A DNA stretch of 64,000 nucleotides, taken from positions 62,001 to 126,000 of the forward strand of contig NZ_AXZL01000069.1 of the NCBI RefSeq assembly GCF_000485795.1, written 5' to 3'. Shown in pieces: positions 1-10,300 of the stretch (positions within the stretch are counted from its first letter, which is position 1; each line of letters starts with the position of its first letter). Position numbers and translations under genes: made by a program. The notes under the pieces are model-generated. The model saw nothing but the letters and a program-made list of their open reading frames with translations, did no database searches and had not been told where the DNA came from. The stretch comes from Shewanella decolorationis S12 (lineage in GTDB: Bacteria; Pseudomonadota; Gammaproteobacteria; Enterobacterales; Shewanellaceae).

Positions 1-350
1 ATAACAAACCAACGGAATTCACCATTACCGCAACGGATCCTCGCCTGCATTTCTGCAGTCTTGATACCCGCAGCTAAACTACGCTTAACTTCAGCCTCCC
101 ATCCGTCAATCATCGCCTGTCTGACAACAGCATCTGGATAAACAGTATTAAACCAAGCATCAATATCGGGAATATCAGTTATGGTATAACCAATCTGCTC
201 GATAAAAGCTCTATTCATAAAGCAATGTATTCGTTTTATTTTTCCGGAAGATTGATTGATGTGAGATTCGGAAAGCAGGATGGGGATGGGGATAAAATCT
301 AAGCTTTGAAAGAGTATTTCCTCTGTTTGAGGTGTATTTCGCTTAACCAT
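1..350 (-). CDS. PAS-domain sensor protein, probable diguanylate cyclase (3' part cut by window edge)
   Basis: This reading frame starts at the ATG at 350-348, with a GGAAGG ribosome site just before it, and runs off the left edge with no stop. The ~116 visible residues form a PAS-like domain. They closely resemble the N-terminus of the neighbouring cyclase (407-1345): both share IPIPILLSE, a FMN(R/H)AFIEQ(I/L)GY stretch, the DIPDI segment and IRCGNGEFRWF. A GGDEF domain is expected to follow outside the window, but this is inference from the paralogue. It lies 56 bases downstream of that paralogue on the same strand, so the two may be co-transcribed tandem duplicates. The role is probably c-di-GMP synthesis in response to an unknown signal. 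Confidence 0.75.
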   Translation of the reverse strand, partial: MVKRNTPQTEEILFQSLDFIPIPILLSESHINQSSGKIKRIHCFMNRAFIEQIGYTITDIPDIDAWFNTVYPDAVVRQAMIDGWEAEVKRSLAAGIKTAEMQARIRCGNGEFRWFV

Positions 351-406
351 ATCCTTCCCCATTCAAATCATATCGATCTACTCGAACCTTAGTCTTAGCC
401 ACATAT

Positions 407-1345
407 TCAAGCCATTACAACATTATTGCGGCCATTGTTTTTTGCTTTATATAGGGCCTTATCAACCCGAGAGAGCAGGCTGTGTAGGCTTTCATCTGGT
501 TGATATTTAACACAACCAAAACTCATCGTGAAATGCATTAACTGACCATAGGACCGATAATCAGTCTGCTCAATCTGCTCTCTTAAGTGCTCGCAAAGCA
601 ATGCTGCGGACTCAGGTTCGGTATTATCCAAAACAATTAAAAATTCCTCCCCGCCCCAACGCGCAATACTGGCTGCTGATTTAGCAGATTCTTGCAATTG
701 TACAGCGACAATTTTGAGTACATCATCACCACAGAGATGACCAAAGTTATCATTGATATCCTTAAAGAAATCGATATCACACATCACTAAACATAGGGAA
801 GAGTGAGCAAGGTTACTTTGCTTCATTGCTATGGCTAACACTTCCTCAACCCGCCGACGATTAGCAAGACCAGTCAGTAAATCCGTATTCGATTGCCGCT
901 CATTTTCCTCAATCAAAAGCTGTAATTGATGAACATCTCTCATAGTCACAATATTTAAATTGGATTGGTTTTCTGTCGTTAATTGAGCTGTAATTAAAAA
1001 CCAGCGGAACTCACCATTACCGCAGCGAATATATGTTTTAAACCCTGCAGTGCTAAGTCCTTGTTTTTCACTAGCATAAACAACGTTATCCCATTCAAGC
1101 ATCGCTTTATTTCTTATAATAGGATCGGGATAAACAGTATCGAACCATGCCGCAATATCAGGAATATCGTTTATGTTATAGCCCAATTGCTCGATAAAAG
1201 CGTGATTCATAAAATGATGTACTCGATGCGTGCTTGGGCGTCGTCCCTCAACCTCTAACCCCTCAGATAACAAAATAGGAATAGGGATATAATTCAATGT
1301 CTTAAATAATAACGCCTCACTCTCTTCAGTAAATAATCGTCGCAT
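407..1345 (-). CDS. PAS-GGDEF diguanylate cyclase
   Basis: A cytoplasmic protein of 312 aa with no signal peptide or membrane segment. Residues ~1-125 form a PAS-like sensor domain and ~150-312 a GGDEF domain. The active-site motif reads GGEEF (preceded by RW), and the usual D-(L/I)-LTGLANRR entry and DIDFFKDIND metal/nucleotide segments are intact, so it should condense two GTP into c-di-GMP. The inhibitory I-site RxxD normally five residues before GGEEF is absent (SAAS is found there), so feedback inhibition by product is not expected at that site. The start is well supported by GGAGGG six bases upstream. The ligand of the PAS domain is unknown. The HD-GYP protein nearby could oppose it. 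Confidence 0.9.
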   Translation of the reverse strand: MRRLFTEESEALLFKTLNYIPIPILLSEGLEVEGRRPSTHRVHHFMNHAFIEQLGYNINDIPDIAAWFDTVYPDPIIRNKAMLEWDNVVYASEKQGLSTAGFKTYIRCGNGEFRWFLITAQLTTENQSNLNIVTMRDVHQLQLLIEENERQSNTDLLTGLANRRRVEEVLAIAMKQSNLAHSSLCLVMCDIDFFKDINDNFGHLCGDDVLKIVAVQLQESAKSAASIARWGGEEFLIVLDNTEPESAALLCEHLREQIEQTDYRSYGQLMHFTMSFGCVKYQPDESLHSLLSRVDKALYKAKNNGRNNVVMA

Positions 1346-1841
1346 CCGTACCCTCCAAAATTACAACATACAGATAACATTTACTGATAAAAGCACATAA
1401 GATTTGTAAGGACAAGACAACAAATAAGACTTATTGAGAAAATATCGAAACCCTTTAAATGTAAAAAATGAATAATAAAATTAATTAAAAATAAATATTT
1501 TATAAGACAAGCGTTTAACTACTCATCACAACATATGACTTGTTTGAATCTATATTAATTAACACAATTCAACAGCTTATTTTTTAACCGTTACTTTTAG
1601 GGTTTTACGTACGAAATAAAACCACACGATGATTTTATGTATATAGTTCCGAATCGAATAGCGACATAAATCAGTAAAACAATAAAGTCATAACTCAAGT
1701 ATCACTACATTAACTTAATGTTTATCAATATAAAGTTTCCAAAATGTATAGCTATAACTCGCACAATGGTCACAACCAGTGACGAGTTCTATGCCTTTGG
1801 CCTCATGAGATGCAGTTTTATCATTAACAGTCCATGCTATA
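1346..1841. other. AT-rich intergenic stretch
   Basis: About 500 bases between the leftward cyclase gene and the rightward NYN gene. It is very AT-rich around 1440-1580 and should hold the divergent promoters of both genes. I see no convincing ORF, strong hairpin or recognisable operator in it. Confidence 0.5.
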
Positions 1842-2348
1842 GTGACGATGACATTCACTCATCCAACTATCATCTTGAATAAAATAGCCCTCTTTGTTGA
1901 CGTACAAAACATCTATTACACCTGCCGTGAGGCCTATCAGCGCCAATTTAACTATCGTAAACTCTGGCAACAGTTAAGTGCACAAGGTGAGATTGTCGGC
2001 GCAACAGCCTACGCAATTAACCGTGGCGATGAAGGTCAATTGAAGTTTCAAGATGCCTTAAGACATATCGGCTTTGAGCTAAAACTAAAACCTTTTATAC
2101 AGCGCACTGATGGCTCAGCGAAGGGCGATTGGGATGTGGGTATCACCATAGATGTGCTCGAAACCGCGCCTAAGGTAGATACTGTGATATTACTTTCTGG
2201 TGATGGTGATTTTGCATTATTGCTCGATAAGATAAGGCAAAAATATGACATCAGAGCCGAAGTATATGGCGTACCTCAACTTACGGCAAAATCCCTAATA
2301 GATGCGGCAACACGGTTTAATCCAATCAATGATACTTTGCTGCTTTAG
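1842..2348 (+). CDS. NYN-domain (LabA/DUF88-like) protein, putative ribonuclease
   Basis: A 168-aa cytoplasmic protein made of a single NYN (PIN-like) domain. The acidic residues expected for metal binding are visible: LFVDVQNIYY near the N-terminus, DWDVGITIDVLE in the middle and LLSGDGDFALLLDKIR, followed by the Rossmann-like tail with AEVYGV and a terminal hydrophobic helix. Families of this type are single-stranded RNA-processing nucleases, and the LabA group is named after a cyanobacterial clock-output protein. The substrate here is unknown. The GTG at 1842 is followed two codons later by an ATG at 1848 that may be the real start; neither has a strong ribosome site. It converges on the HD-GYP gene with only five bases between the stop codons. 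Confidence 0.8.
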   Translation: MTMTFTHPTIILNKIALFVDVQNIYYTCREAYQRQFNYRKLWQQLSAQGEIVGATAYAINRGDEGQLKFQDALRHIGFELKLKPFIQRTDGSAKGDWDVGITIDVLETAPKVDTVILLSGDGDFALLLDKIRQKYDIRAEVYGVPQLTAKSLIDAATRFNPINDTLLL

Positions 2349-2353
2349 GGCGC

Positions 2354-3622
2354 TTAGGCTTGAAACTCTTGAGTCGAAAGCCGATAAAAGTTATCAATAT
2401 CGGCCAACAACACGCGATAAACATCGGCATCTAACTGACCCTTATCGACCATTGGCTGCATAATTTCAAAAATATCTGATAGGGCTAAAGAGCCTCTATA
2501 TGGCCGTTTTTGAGTTAACGCCTGAAACACATCAACGACAGCCAAAATACGTGAAGGTAGATCTAGCTGTTCTTGCCGCTTACTAAAGGGATAACCGGAA
2601 CCATCGAGACGTTCATGATGGTTTGAAGCCCATTCGCCAATCACTGATTTTGGAAAAAAACTATGTAAGGTATGTTCAGTGTCCACGGTGTGGCGCTTAA
2701 CAATTGAATATTCCTCCTTCGTCAGCTTACCTTCCTTATGAAGTAACAAATCTGGGGTTTTTAGCTTACCAACATCGTGTAGTAGTCCTGCAACATACAA
2801 GAGTTCGGCATCCTCTTCGCTGAGGCCACAATCCTTCGCCAGTAATTTAGCGAGTAAAGCTACTTTGTCAGAATGGTGGAATGTAAAAGGACTCTTTGCA
2901 TCGACAATCCGAGCAAGAAATCGCGCCAATTGCTTTACCCCTTCTAAATCCAACTCTTTGTCGTAAAAATTATTCGCCTCAAATTCTAAACCTAATAACG
3001 CTATGTGGCTGGCATCCATGTTGTACCAAAAGCCATCTTTTTTAACTAACTGGCACATCGCCTTGACCATTTCTGGCTCAAATAAGGTTCCGCTGTGGGC
3101 CATTAAATTTTCAGCCACCATACTTTCATGCAAAGTAATTAACTCCTCATGGCAACCATGGGTGTATCTCGCTCTTAAAAAATCGGTGCGATCGGCTAAG
3201 AAAATCAACGCCGCAACATCACGCTCAAAAGTGGAAAGATCATGGGAAAGTAACTCCAACCAAGGAGTGTGATGATAAAGAACAATAGCCGCAAATACGT
3301 CTAGGATAGGGCATTTAAGTAATGCTTCATAACCGCGTTGACTATGGCACTGGGCATCTTCCGGTTGCATCAGCTTCAGTAAACGCAAATGCTCTTCCGA
3401 TGAGGACACACCGCAGTCATGAATAAGCCCTGCAAAATAAGCAAATTGCTTTTTATCATCAGGCCAACCCAAAACACACGCACATTCATACGCAATGTAA
3501 GCCACTCGATGTCCATGATGGAGATCGTCCACACCAACAAAGTCCAATACTGTCGCCACAGCTATCAAGGCATGCCTAACATCCACTTTGATTTTTACAC
3601 TTGAGGGCTGAATGGTATTCAT
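2354..3622 (-). CDS. HD-GYP domain protein, probable c-di-GMP phosphodiesterase
   Basis: A 422-aa soluble protein with two HD-type halves. The N-terminal half carries a degenerate HD region (GLIHDCGVSS and YHHTPW). The C-terminal half is a canonical HD-GYP domain: LLHDVGKLKTPD, then KRHTVDTEH, then NHHERLDGSGYP, then VVDVFQALTQKRPYR. The full metal-binding set is visible, so hydrolysis of c-di-GMP is the likely activity. There is no receiver or membrane domain, so the signal input may be the N-terminal half. The ATG at 3622 has AGGGAA upstream. The neighbouring cyclases on the same strand suggest a local c-di-GMP module, though the genes are not co-transcribed. Confidence 0.88.
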   Translation of the reverse strand: MNTIQPSSVKIKVDVRHALIAVATVLDFVGVDDLHHGHRVAYIAYECACVLGWPDDKKQFAYFAGLIHDCGVSSSEEHLRLLKLMQPEDAQCHSQRGYEALLKCPILDVFAAIVLYHHTPWLELLSHDLSTFERDVAALIFLADRTDFLRARYTHGCHEELITLHESMVAENLMAHSGTLFEPEMVKAMCQLVKKDGFWYNMDASHIALLGLEFEANNFYDKELDLEGVKQLARFLARIVDAKSPFTFHHSDKVALLAKLLAKDCGLSEEDAELLYVAGLLHDVGKLKTPDLLLHKEGKLTKEEYSIVKRHTVDTEHTLHSFFPKSVIGEWASNHHERLDGSGYPFSKRQEQLDLPSRILAVVDVFQALTQKRPYRGSLALSDIFEIMQPMVDKGQLDADVYRVLLADIDNFYRLSTQEFQA

Positions 3623-3807
3623 CGCATTTCCCTAATTGATCGAATCAACCTCTGTAAAATATAGTCAATACCTTGATTTTTATCCCAGATAAATCCAATA
3701 ACTCCTATAAATCATAGCTAAGAGAAGAACCTTTTAAGTGCCAGTTAGTCCACCTATCATAGAATCGCAAGTTCTAACCTTACCAATTGATTATTAAAAC
3801 TTTTAAT

Positions 3808-4086
3808 TAGGGCGTGTTGACGTTTCAGTTTTTTTACAGCAATTTGGCTGGCTTTTATGCAAGGCAAAGTCCGTGCAGTGTAGTTATGCTACATAAACGG
3901 ACGATAACGCGGCAGAAAGCCAGCCAAATGCAGCCCGAAGGGTTCGTCTGGCAAGCCCTTGCTCTTACTTTCTGTCATAAGAGCCGCTCGTCATTTGAGT
4001 AGAATAACGACACATCATTCCTCGTTTCGCGAGCACGTGCTTGCCTGAACGAACAAAATCTAATCTCGAAACGTCAGCACGCCTTA
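3808..4086. mobile_element. MITE-like element, copy 1 (inverted relative to copy 2)
   Basis: A non-coding element with imperfect terminal inverted repeats. The left end reads GGGCGTGTTGACGTTTC from 3810. The right end, ending at 4084, is the reverse complement of AGGCGTGCTGACGTTTC (two mismatches). It is flanked on both sides by TA (3808-3809 and 4085-4086), which fits TA target duplication as in IS630/Tc1-type elements; this family assignment is inference. The interior is shared, in opposite orientation, with 11963-12245. It contains short chance ORFs but no transposase. Confidence 0.8.
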
Positions 4087-4320
4087 GTAGTCTTAGTATT
4101 AAACAAGAGGTTCAATCTTACATTAACGACGTCTATTCCATTCCATATCTCACCGTAAACTGATGCCCTACTGAATATCAACACAGCCGACACAAATAAA
4201 GGAAGTGCAATATTAATAGTCATTAGGGCTATAGCGTATTCAGATGGTTAACCACAATTTGCGAATCTAAAAATCCAATCTAAGCTTACTTTAACCCTAA
4301 TTAAGTATTAGTAGGATGAT

Positions 4321-4995
4321 ATGAAATATTCACTCTCCGCTTTACTGTTGTTAGCCACACTACCTTGTTCTGCTGCAACCTCAGTCACAGTCAAAGTCGC
4401 CTCCGATTACTTGTTTAATGGCGTTAGCCAAACTCAAGAAGACCCAGCCTTACAAGCCAGTTTTGATTGGGCTGGAGATTCTGGTTTATATGCAGGAATT
4501 TGGGGTTCAAATGTCGACTTTGGTGAAGGTACCGATTTAGAAGCTGATGCCTACGTCGGTTACTACTTTGCCCTAACAGATGCCATCAATCTCGACATTG
4601 GCATAGCCCAATACACCTACCATGGCGAAGGGTTTAGCTCCGATTACAACTATGCAGAAAGTTACGCCAAGTTCAATTATGCCAATACTAATTTGAATTT
4701 TTGGTACTCCTGGGACTACTTTGGCACAGGTGCAGGGCATGCCATAGTTATGGTCGTACAATCATTCCCTATTAATGACGATTTGTCCTTTGATATTAGC
4801 GCGGACTACTCTAAAAGCTTAGATAGTGATAAGTGGGAATGGGAGACTGACGATGACGCCTATATCCACTGGCGCGTTACCGCAAACTATTCTTGGTCTG
4901 GCTGGGACTTTACCGCAGGTTATGAAGATACAGACCTTGAGACCTACGGTGAAGGAATTTTTCTTGTAACTGTTGCACGCACTTTTAATTTCTAA
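4321..4995 (+). CDS. TorF-family putative outer-membrane porin
   Basis: A 224-aa protein with a cleavable signal peptide (MKYSLSALLLLATLPCSAA, cleavage near residue 19). The rest is rich in aromatic, alternating beta-strand segments and ends in ARTFNF with the C-terminal Phe typical of outer-membrane barrels. The opening VASDYLFNGVSQTQEDPALQ and the W(G/A)SNVDFG segment mark the Gcw_chp/TorF family (TIGR02001-like). It is a paralogue of the protein at 19021-19743. The binding-protein gene follows after only 10 bases, so it heads an operon porin - binding protein - chemoreceptor. It may pass a small solute into the periplasm for sensing by the next two products. The ligand is unknown. Confidence 0.82.
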   Translation: MKYSLSALLLLATLPCSAATSVTVKVASDYLFNGVSQTQEDPALQASFDWAGDSGLYAGIWGSNVDFGEGTDLEADAYVGYYFALTDAINLDIGIAQYTYHGEGFSSDYNYAESYAKFNYANTNLNFWYSWDYFGTGAGHAIVMVVQSFPINDDLSFDISADYSKSLDSDKWEWETDDDAYIHWRVTANYSWSGWDFTAGYEDTDLETYGEGIFLVTVARTFNF

Positions 4996-5005
4996 AGAGG
5001 CCAAT

Positions 5006-5731
5006 ATGAAAACTTTGGTATCCCTGATTTTAGTACTATTTATCAACACTGCCGTTGCAGAAACAGTCTATTTAACGTCTTTATCTTGGCCACCTTATTC
5101 AGATAAATCTTTAAGTGAGCAAGGTGCCTCTGTCGCAGTGGCTAAAGCGGCCTTTAAGGCTGAGGGACATGAGTTAGTTGTCGATTTTTTCCCTTGGACT
5201 CGAGCGGTAAAAATGGCGTCGGAACCAAACTCTAAATACTTAGGTTATTTCCCAGAATACAAATATGAAACCTCGGAATTTGTGTTTTCCGATCCCATGG
5301 GTAAAGGCCCTTTAGGTTTGGTACAAAATAAAAACAAGCCGATTAGTTTTACTGCTGTCGCAGATTTAGCTGGTAAACGGATTGGAGTCGTCCAAGATTA
5401 TGTAAATACCAAAGAATTAGATGACATGATTGCATCTGGTGCCATTAAGGGGGATGCAGTCCCCTCAGACGATCTCAATGTCAAAAAAGTAGGCTCTGGA
5501 CGCCTCGATGCAGCAGTAATTGACGCCAACGTATTGAAATATTTACTCAATACAGATCCATCTCTCAGCGAATTTAAAAATACTGTAGAAATGAACAATG
5601 TGATCTTAGAAGATAAAAATCTCTATATTGCGTTTCGTAATGATGCCGAAGGCCAAAAATGGCAAAAAATTTATAATCAAGGACTAACGAAAATTGACGT
5701 TAACAACATCATGTCAAACTACTTGAAGTAG
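5006..5731 (+). CDS. Periplasmic substrate-binding protein (SBP_bac_3 type)
   Basis: A 241-aa protein with a signal peptide (MKTLVSLILVLFINTAVA) and a type II solute-binding fold: YLTSLSWPPYSDK at the start, FFPWTRAVKMA, the GKRIGVVQDYVNT hinge-region strand and KVGSGRLDAAVID. I chose the ATG at 5006 because AAAGAGG lies 6-12 bases upstream and the signal peptide begins there. A longer frame from 4973 would overlap the porin. No ABC permease or ATPase gene is nearby. Instead the next gene, 9 bases on, is a chemoreceptor, so the likely role is ligand presentation for taxis and not uptake. The ligand cannot be read from sequence; polar amino acids or related acids are typical of the family. Confidence 0.82.
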   Translation: MKTLVSLILVLFINTAVAETVYLTSLSWPPYSDKSLSEQGASVAVAKAAFKAEGHELVVDFFPWTRAVKMASEPNSKYLGYFPEYKYETSEFVFSDPMGKGPLGLVQNKNKPISFTAVADLAGKRIGVVQDYVNTKELDDMIASGAIKGDAVPSDDLNVKKVGSGRLDAAVIDANVLKYLLNTDPSLSEFKNTVEMNNVILEDKNLYIAFRNDAEGQKWQKIYNQGLTKIDVNNIMSNYLK

Positions 5732-5740
5732 GAGTTCCCC

Positions 5741-7228
5741 TTGATCCACTCCATCTTGTTTAGGTTAGTATGCACCGCATTAGGCGCGATGGTATTAGTA
5801 CTATTGTGCTTCGGGGTTTATGACTATTCAACTCAAAGCCGTCAGCTAAAAGACAAGCTAAACACTGAAATATCACTAGCAAAAGAGCGAATAGGACTAT
5901 CCCTGCCCAATGCAATGTGGAATTTCCAAGATAAACTGGCGCAAAAACTCGTCAATGCCGAAGTGACCTCGGAAAACATTGCTAAGTTAGTGATTCAAGA
6001 TACTAATGGTAAAACATTTGTCGAAACTCAGGGCCCCGCTACGGCAAACACAATCGAAGGGGAATTATTTTTTGATGATAACGGCAGCCCAACCAAAGTT
6101 GGCAGTTTAAAACTCTATATAGATGAAAGCCACATCGACCAAGCCTTATTAGACTTAGCACTTGCATCTGCACTTAAGGTACTGCTTCTAGTTTTAATTC
6201 TCGGAACCGTTTTAACACTAATATTCAATAATTTAGTTGCAAAACCTTTGTTTGAGGTTGCAGATAAAATGGCCACAATTGCTCACGGTGAAGGGGATCT
6301 TACTCAAGAGTTAGTTGTTAGACGCAACGATGAGATTGGCCAACTTGCGGCCTCATTTAATCAATTCGAGCATAAAATTGCCGAATTGATTAAAGCGGTA
6401 AAACTCTCAATTGATGACTCCTATAATGTGGCGCAAAATATTTCTAACCTCAGTAGTGAAGGCTTTAACTATTTAACCAATCAGCAAGCTGAAACCGATC
6501 AAATAGCCATTGCGATTACCGAAATGGCATCATCGGCGGTTGAAATTGAAAACAATGCTAAACGCTCCTTAGAATCGGCAGAAACTGCAAAACTTGATTC
6601 CCATAAAGTTCAGCAAGCTTTCGATAACTCCATTTCAGCTATCGAAGATTTAGTTGAACAGCTCGATGAAGCCTCAGGTGTTATCGGCTCACTAGAAGAA
6701 AGTGTTCAAGGAATTGCATCACTCTTGGATGTCATTCAATCCATCGCAGAGCAAACTAACTTACTCGCCCTAAATGCGGCTATTGAAGCTGCTCGCGCTG
6801 GCGAACAAGGTAGAGGTTTTGCGGTAGTTGCTGATGAAGTTCGTTCACTTGCTAGTAGAACACAAGCAAGTACCGCTCAAATTCATGCAACTATTACTCA
6901 GCTTCAGCAAGGTTCTCAATCTGCAGTCAAAGTCATGTCGATCAGTAAAGACAAAAGCCATGAGAGTATGCAAGCAGCTAATTCGGCTAGTGCATCTATT
7001 CATCGGATCGGCGACGCTATTACGGCCATAACTCAGATGTCGAGTCATATTTCTGCGGCAATTACAGAGCAAAGTATGGTTGCAGAAGATATTAGTAAAA
7101 ATATTAATGAAGTCGTTTCATCTGGACAAAACAGTATGAGCAAAATTGAAAACGTTCAAATGTACTCGAATGATATGAAAGAACTCGCTATCCAGTTAAA
7201 GGAAAATGTCAGTGTCTTTAAAACCTAA
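5741..7228 (+). CDS. Methyl-accepting chemotaxis protein
   Basis: A 495-aa chemoreceptor. An N-terminal membrane anchor (~8-28), a short periplasmic sensor (~30-145), a second membrane segment (~148-168), a HAMP domain (~170-222) and a long cytoplasmic coiled coil are visible. The signalling hairpin tip has the invariant core [20 protein letters not shown] and [19 protein letters not shown]. There is no C-terminal NWETF-type pentapeptide for CheR/CheB docking. The start is a TTG at 5741, with a GGAG that overlaps the TAG stop of the preceding binding protein, implying translational coupling. The periplasmic domain is too small for a double Cache fold, which fits sensing through the neighbouring binding protein. 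Confidence 0.9.
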   Translation: MIHSILFRLVCTALGAMVLVLLCFGVYDYSTQSRQLKDKLNTEISLAKERIGLSLPNAMWNFQDKLAQKLVNAEVTSENIAKLVIQDTNGKTFVETQGPATANTIEGELFFDDNGSPTKVGSLKLYIDESHIDQALLDLALASALKVLLLVLILGTVLTLIFNNLVAKPLFEVADKMATIAHGEGDLTQELVVRRNDEIGQLAASFNQFEHKIAELIKAVKLSIDDSYNVAQNISNLSSEGFNYLTNQQAETDQIAIAITEMASSAVEIENNAKRSLESAETAKLDSHKVQQAFDNSISAIEDLVEQLDEASGVIGSLEESVQGIASLLDVIQSIAEQTNLLALNAAIEAARAGEQGRGFAVVADEVRSLASRTQASTAQIHATITQLQQGSQSAVKVMSISKDKSHESMQAANSASASIHRIGDAITAITQMSSHISAAITEQSMVAEDISKNINEVVSSGQNSMSKIENVQMYSNDMKELAIQLKENVSVFKT

Positions 7229-7239
7229 ACTCTTAGTAG

Positions 7240-7286
7240 GCCGTTGCTATACCTGATACATAATGCAAATCATGAATAGCAACGGC
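7240..7286. repeat. Inverted repeat between convergent genes
   Basis: A perfect 11-base inverted repeat, GCCGTTGCTAT and ATAGCAACGGC, separated by 25 bases, lies just past the chemoreceptor stop and before the end of the RND gene. It has no T-run on either side, so it is not a classic intrinsic terminator. It could still protect or end the two converging transcripts. Confidence 0.5.
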
Positions 7287-7353
7287 TCAAGTTAAAATTA
7301 TCTCTGCGTTTTATTCGATAACTTAGCTAAAACATAGTAAAACAAAGCTTAAC

Positions 7354-10300
7354 TTAAACAGTCGTCACGGTTTTACGACGACCACGTTTAGCTAACGCAT
7401 AGTAGAACAATGGCGTCAGGATCAAACCAAACAACGTCACCCCTATCATACCGGCAAATACCGCGACGCCCATGGCTTGACGCATCTCGGCGCCCGCGCC
7501 TGTTGAAAACACCATGGGTACCACCCCCATGATAAAGGCGATAGAGGTCATCAAGATGGGGCGTAAACGTAAGCGCGCCGCCTCGAGAATCGACTCCATG
7601 ACTTCCATACCATGGTCTTGTTTTTCCTTGGCAAATTCGACAATCAGAATCGCGTTCTTGGTCGCTAAGCCCACGAGGACGATAAGACCAATCTGGGTGA
7701 AAATATTATTATCGCCGCCATAAATAAGCACACCACTGAGCGCTGAGAGTAAGGTCATTGGAATGATTAAGATAATCGCCAATGGCAAACTCAAACTCTC
7801 GTACTGCGCCGCCAGCACCATAAATACCAGCAGGATCACCAGAGGGAACACTAACAAGCCTGTGTTACCGGCGAGGATCTGCTGATAGGTCAGCTCAGTC
7901 CACTCGTAGGTCATGCCTATGGGCAAAGTCTCGGCAAGGATTTTCTCAATCGCCGCCTGCGCTTGGCCCGAACTCACACCGGGTGCTGGGCCACCGTTAA
8001 TCTCAGCCGTAGTGAAACCGTTATAGTGCATCACACGATCGGGTCCCGCACTCTGGCTCACATTGATAAAGGAGCCGAGTGGGATCATATCACCATTCAC
8101 ATTAGGCACTTTTAACTGACTGATCTGCTGCGGGCTTTGACGGAATGCTTCGTCGGCCTGCATATTCACCTGATAGGTTCGACCGAAACGATTGAAGTCG
8201 TTGACATAGGTCGAGCCCATATAGGTTTGTAATGTCTGGAAAATTTGATCGAGCGACACTGCCTGCTGTTTCGCTTTAGTTCGATCGATATCCAGTTCAA
8301 GTTGTGGCACGTTCACTTGATAGCTGGAGAAAATCCCCGCTAATTGTGGATCGGCCCACGCCTTGTACATTACTTGTTGGGTCACCTGATACAAGGCCTC
8401 ATAACCAAGGTTGGCTCTGTCTTGAATTTGCAGACGGAACCCTCCAATAGTGCCGAGGCCTTGCACAGGTGGCGGCGGGAAGATGGCAATAAATGCATCC
8501 TGAATAGCAGCAAACTGCTGATTTAATTGGCCGGCAATCGCATTCGCCGACAGTTCAGGACGCTTACGTAACTCAAAATCATCTAAGGCAACAAACACTA
8601 CGCCCGAGTTAGGACTATTGGTAAAACCGTTGATACTCAGACCGGGGAAGGCAATAGAGTGCGCCACACCGGGATGATTCAAGGCGATGTCGGACATTTT
8701 CTTGATCACCGCATCGGTACGCTCGAGTGAGGCCGCATCCGGTAATTGGGCAAATGCCACTAAATACTGTTTATCCTGTCCTGGCACATAACCCGTTGGA
8801 GTATTCACAAATTGCACACCCGTCAGCGCAACCATGCCCAGATAAACCAGTCCGATAATGCCGCCAAAACGGATCACCTTACGCACTAAATAGCCATAAC
8901 CTTCTGAGGCACGGTTGAATAAGCGATTGAATGGCGTAAATAACCAGCCACCAAACAGCTTATCCATTAACCGTGTGAGCGCATCCTTAGGCGCATCATG
9001 CCCCTTGAGTAACAACGCCGATAACGCTGGGCTCAAGGTGAGCGAGTTAATGGCCGAAATAAAGGTCGAAATCGTGATAGTCAGCGCAAACTGTTTATAA
9101 AACTGCCCCGTTAATCCGCTCATAAAGGCGGTAGGAATAAACACCGCGGCCAACACTAAAGTGGTTGCGACAATCGGCCCAGTCACTTCCTTCATGGCTC
9201 TTTGTGTTGCGGCAATTGGGCTTAAACCCGAAGCGATATTTCGCTCGACGTTTTCTACCACCACGATGGCATCGTCGACCACAATCCCGATGGCCAGCAC
9301 CAGACCAAACAGCGACAAAGCATTAAGCGAGAAGCCCATCAAGTGCATAAAGGCGAAGGTCCCCACCAAAGACACAGGCACGGCCACCAGCGGAATAATC
9401 GAAGCGCGCCAAGTCTGGAGGAACAGCACCACCACTAATACCACTAAGAGCACGGCTTCAAGTAAGGTTTTGATCACAGCTTCAATCGAGCCACGCACAA
9501 ACACGGTCGGATCGTACACAATCTCGTATTGCAGCCCTTCGGGGAAAGACTTCGCCAGTCTTGCCATTTCGGCGCGCACATCGTCGGAAATTTGAATCGC
9601 ATTCGAGCCTGATGCTTGGAATACAGGAATCGCGACTGCATCCTTGTTATCCAGCAATGAACGCAGCGCATAGCTAGTTGCACCGAGTTCGACACGCGCC
9701 ACATCCTTAAGACGGATCACCTCACCGTTTTGACCGACCTTGATAATAATGTCTTCGAATTCTGACAGTTCAGTCAGACGCCCCTTAACGTTAATCAAGA
9801 GTTGGAAGTCGGCATTACCACTAGGCTGTGCCCCTAAACTGCCCGCTGCCGCTTGCTGATTTTGCTCGCGTACGGCGGCGATAATTTCAGCTGGCGACAT
9901 GCCAAGCGCCGAGACTTTATTCGGGTCAAGCCAGATCCGCAGACTATATTCGCCCGCACCGAATAAACGCACCGCGCCCACACCTTTGATCCGTGCTAAC
10001 TCATCTTTTACGTTTAATGCCGCGTAGTTAGACAAATACAGCATGTCATAACGGTTATCTGGCGACAGTAAATGCACCACCATGGTTAAGTCGGGCGAGG
10101 ACTTTTCAGTCACAATCCCGAGGCGTTGAACCTCCTGCGGCAAACGTGGCATAGCACGGTCAACCCGGCTCTGCACTTGAGTTTGCGCCCTGTCCACATC
10201 GGTGCCAATAGCAAAGGTGATGGTCAAGGTCATGCGTCCATCGGATGTCGCCTGCGATGACATATACAGCATGTCTTCGACGCCGTTGATTTCCTGTTCT

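Noticed and set aside
3814..4002. 62-residue ORF on the plus strand
   Set aside because: It lies wholly inside the first MITE-like repeat and is not kept open in the second copy in the same frame.
9161..9595. 144-residue ORF opposite the RND pump gene
   Set aside because: Low-complexity Ser/Thr-rich translation antisense to a clear pump gene; a codon-bias shadow.
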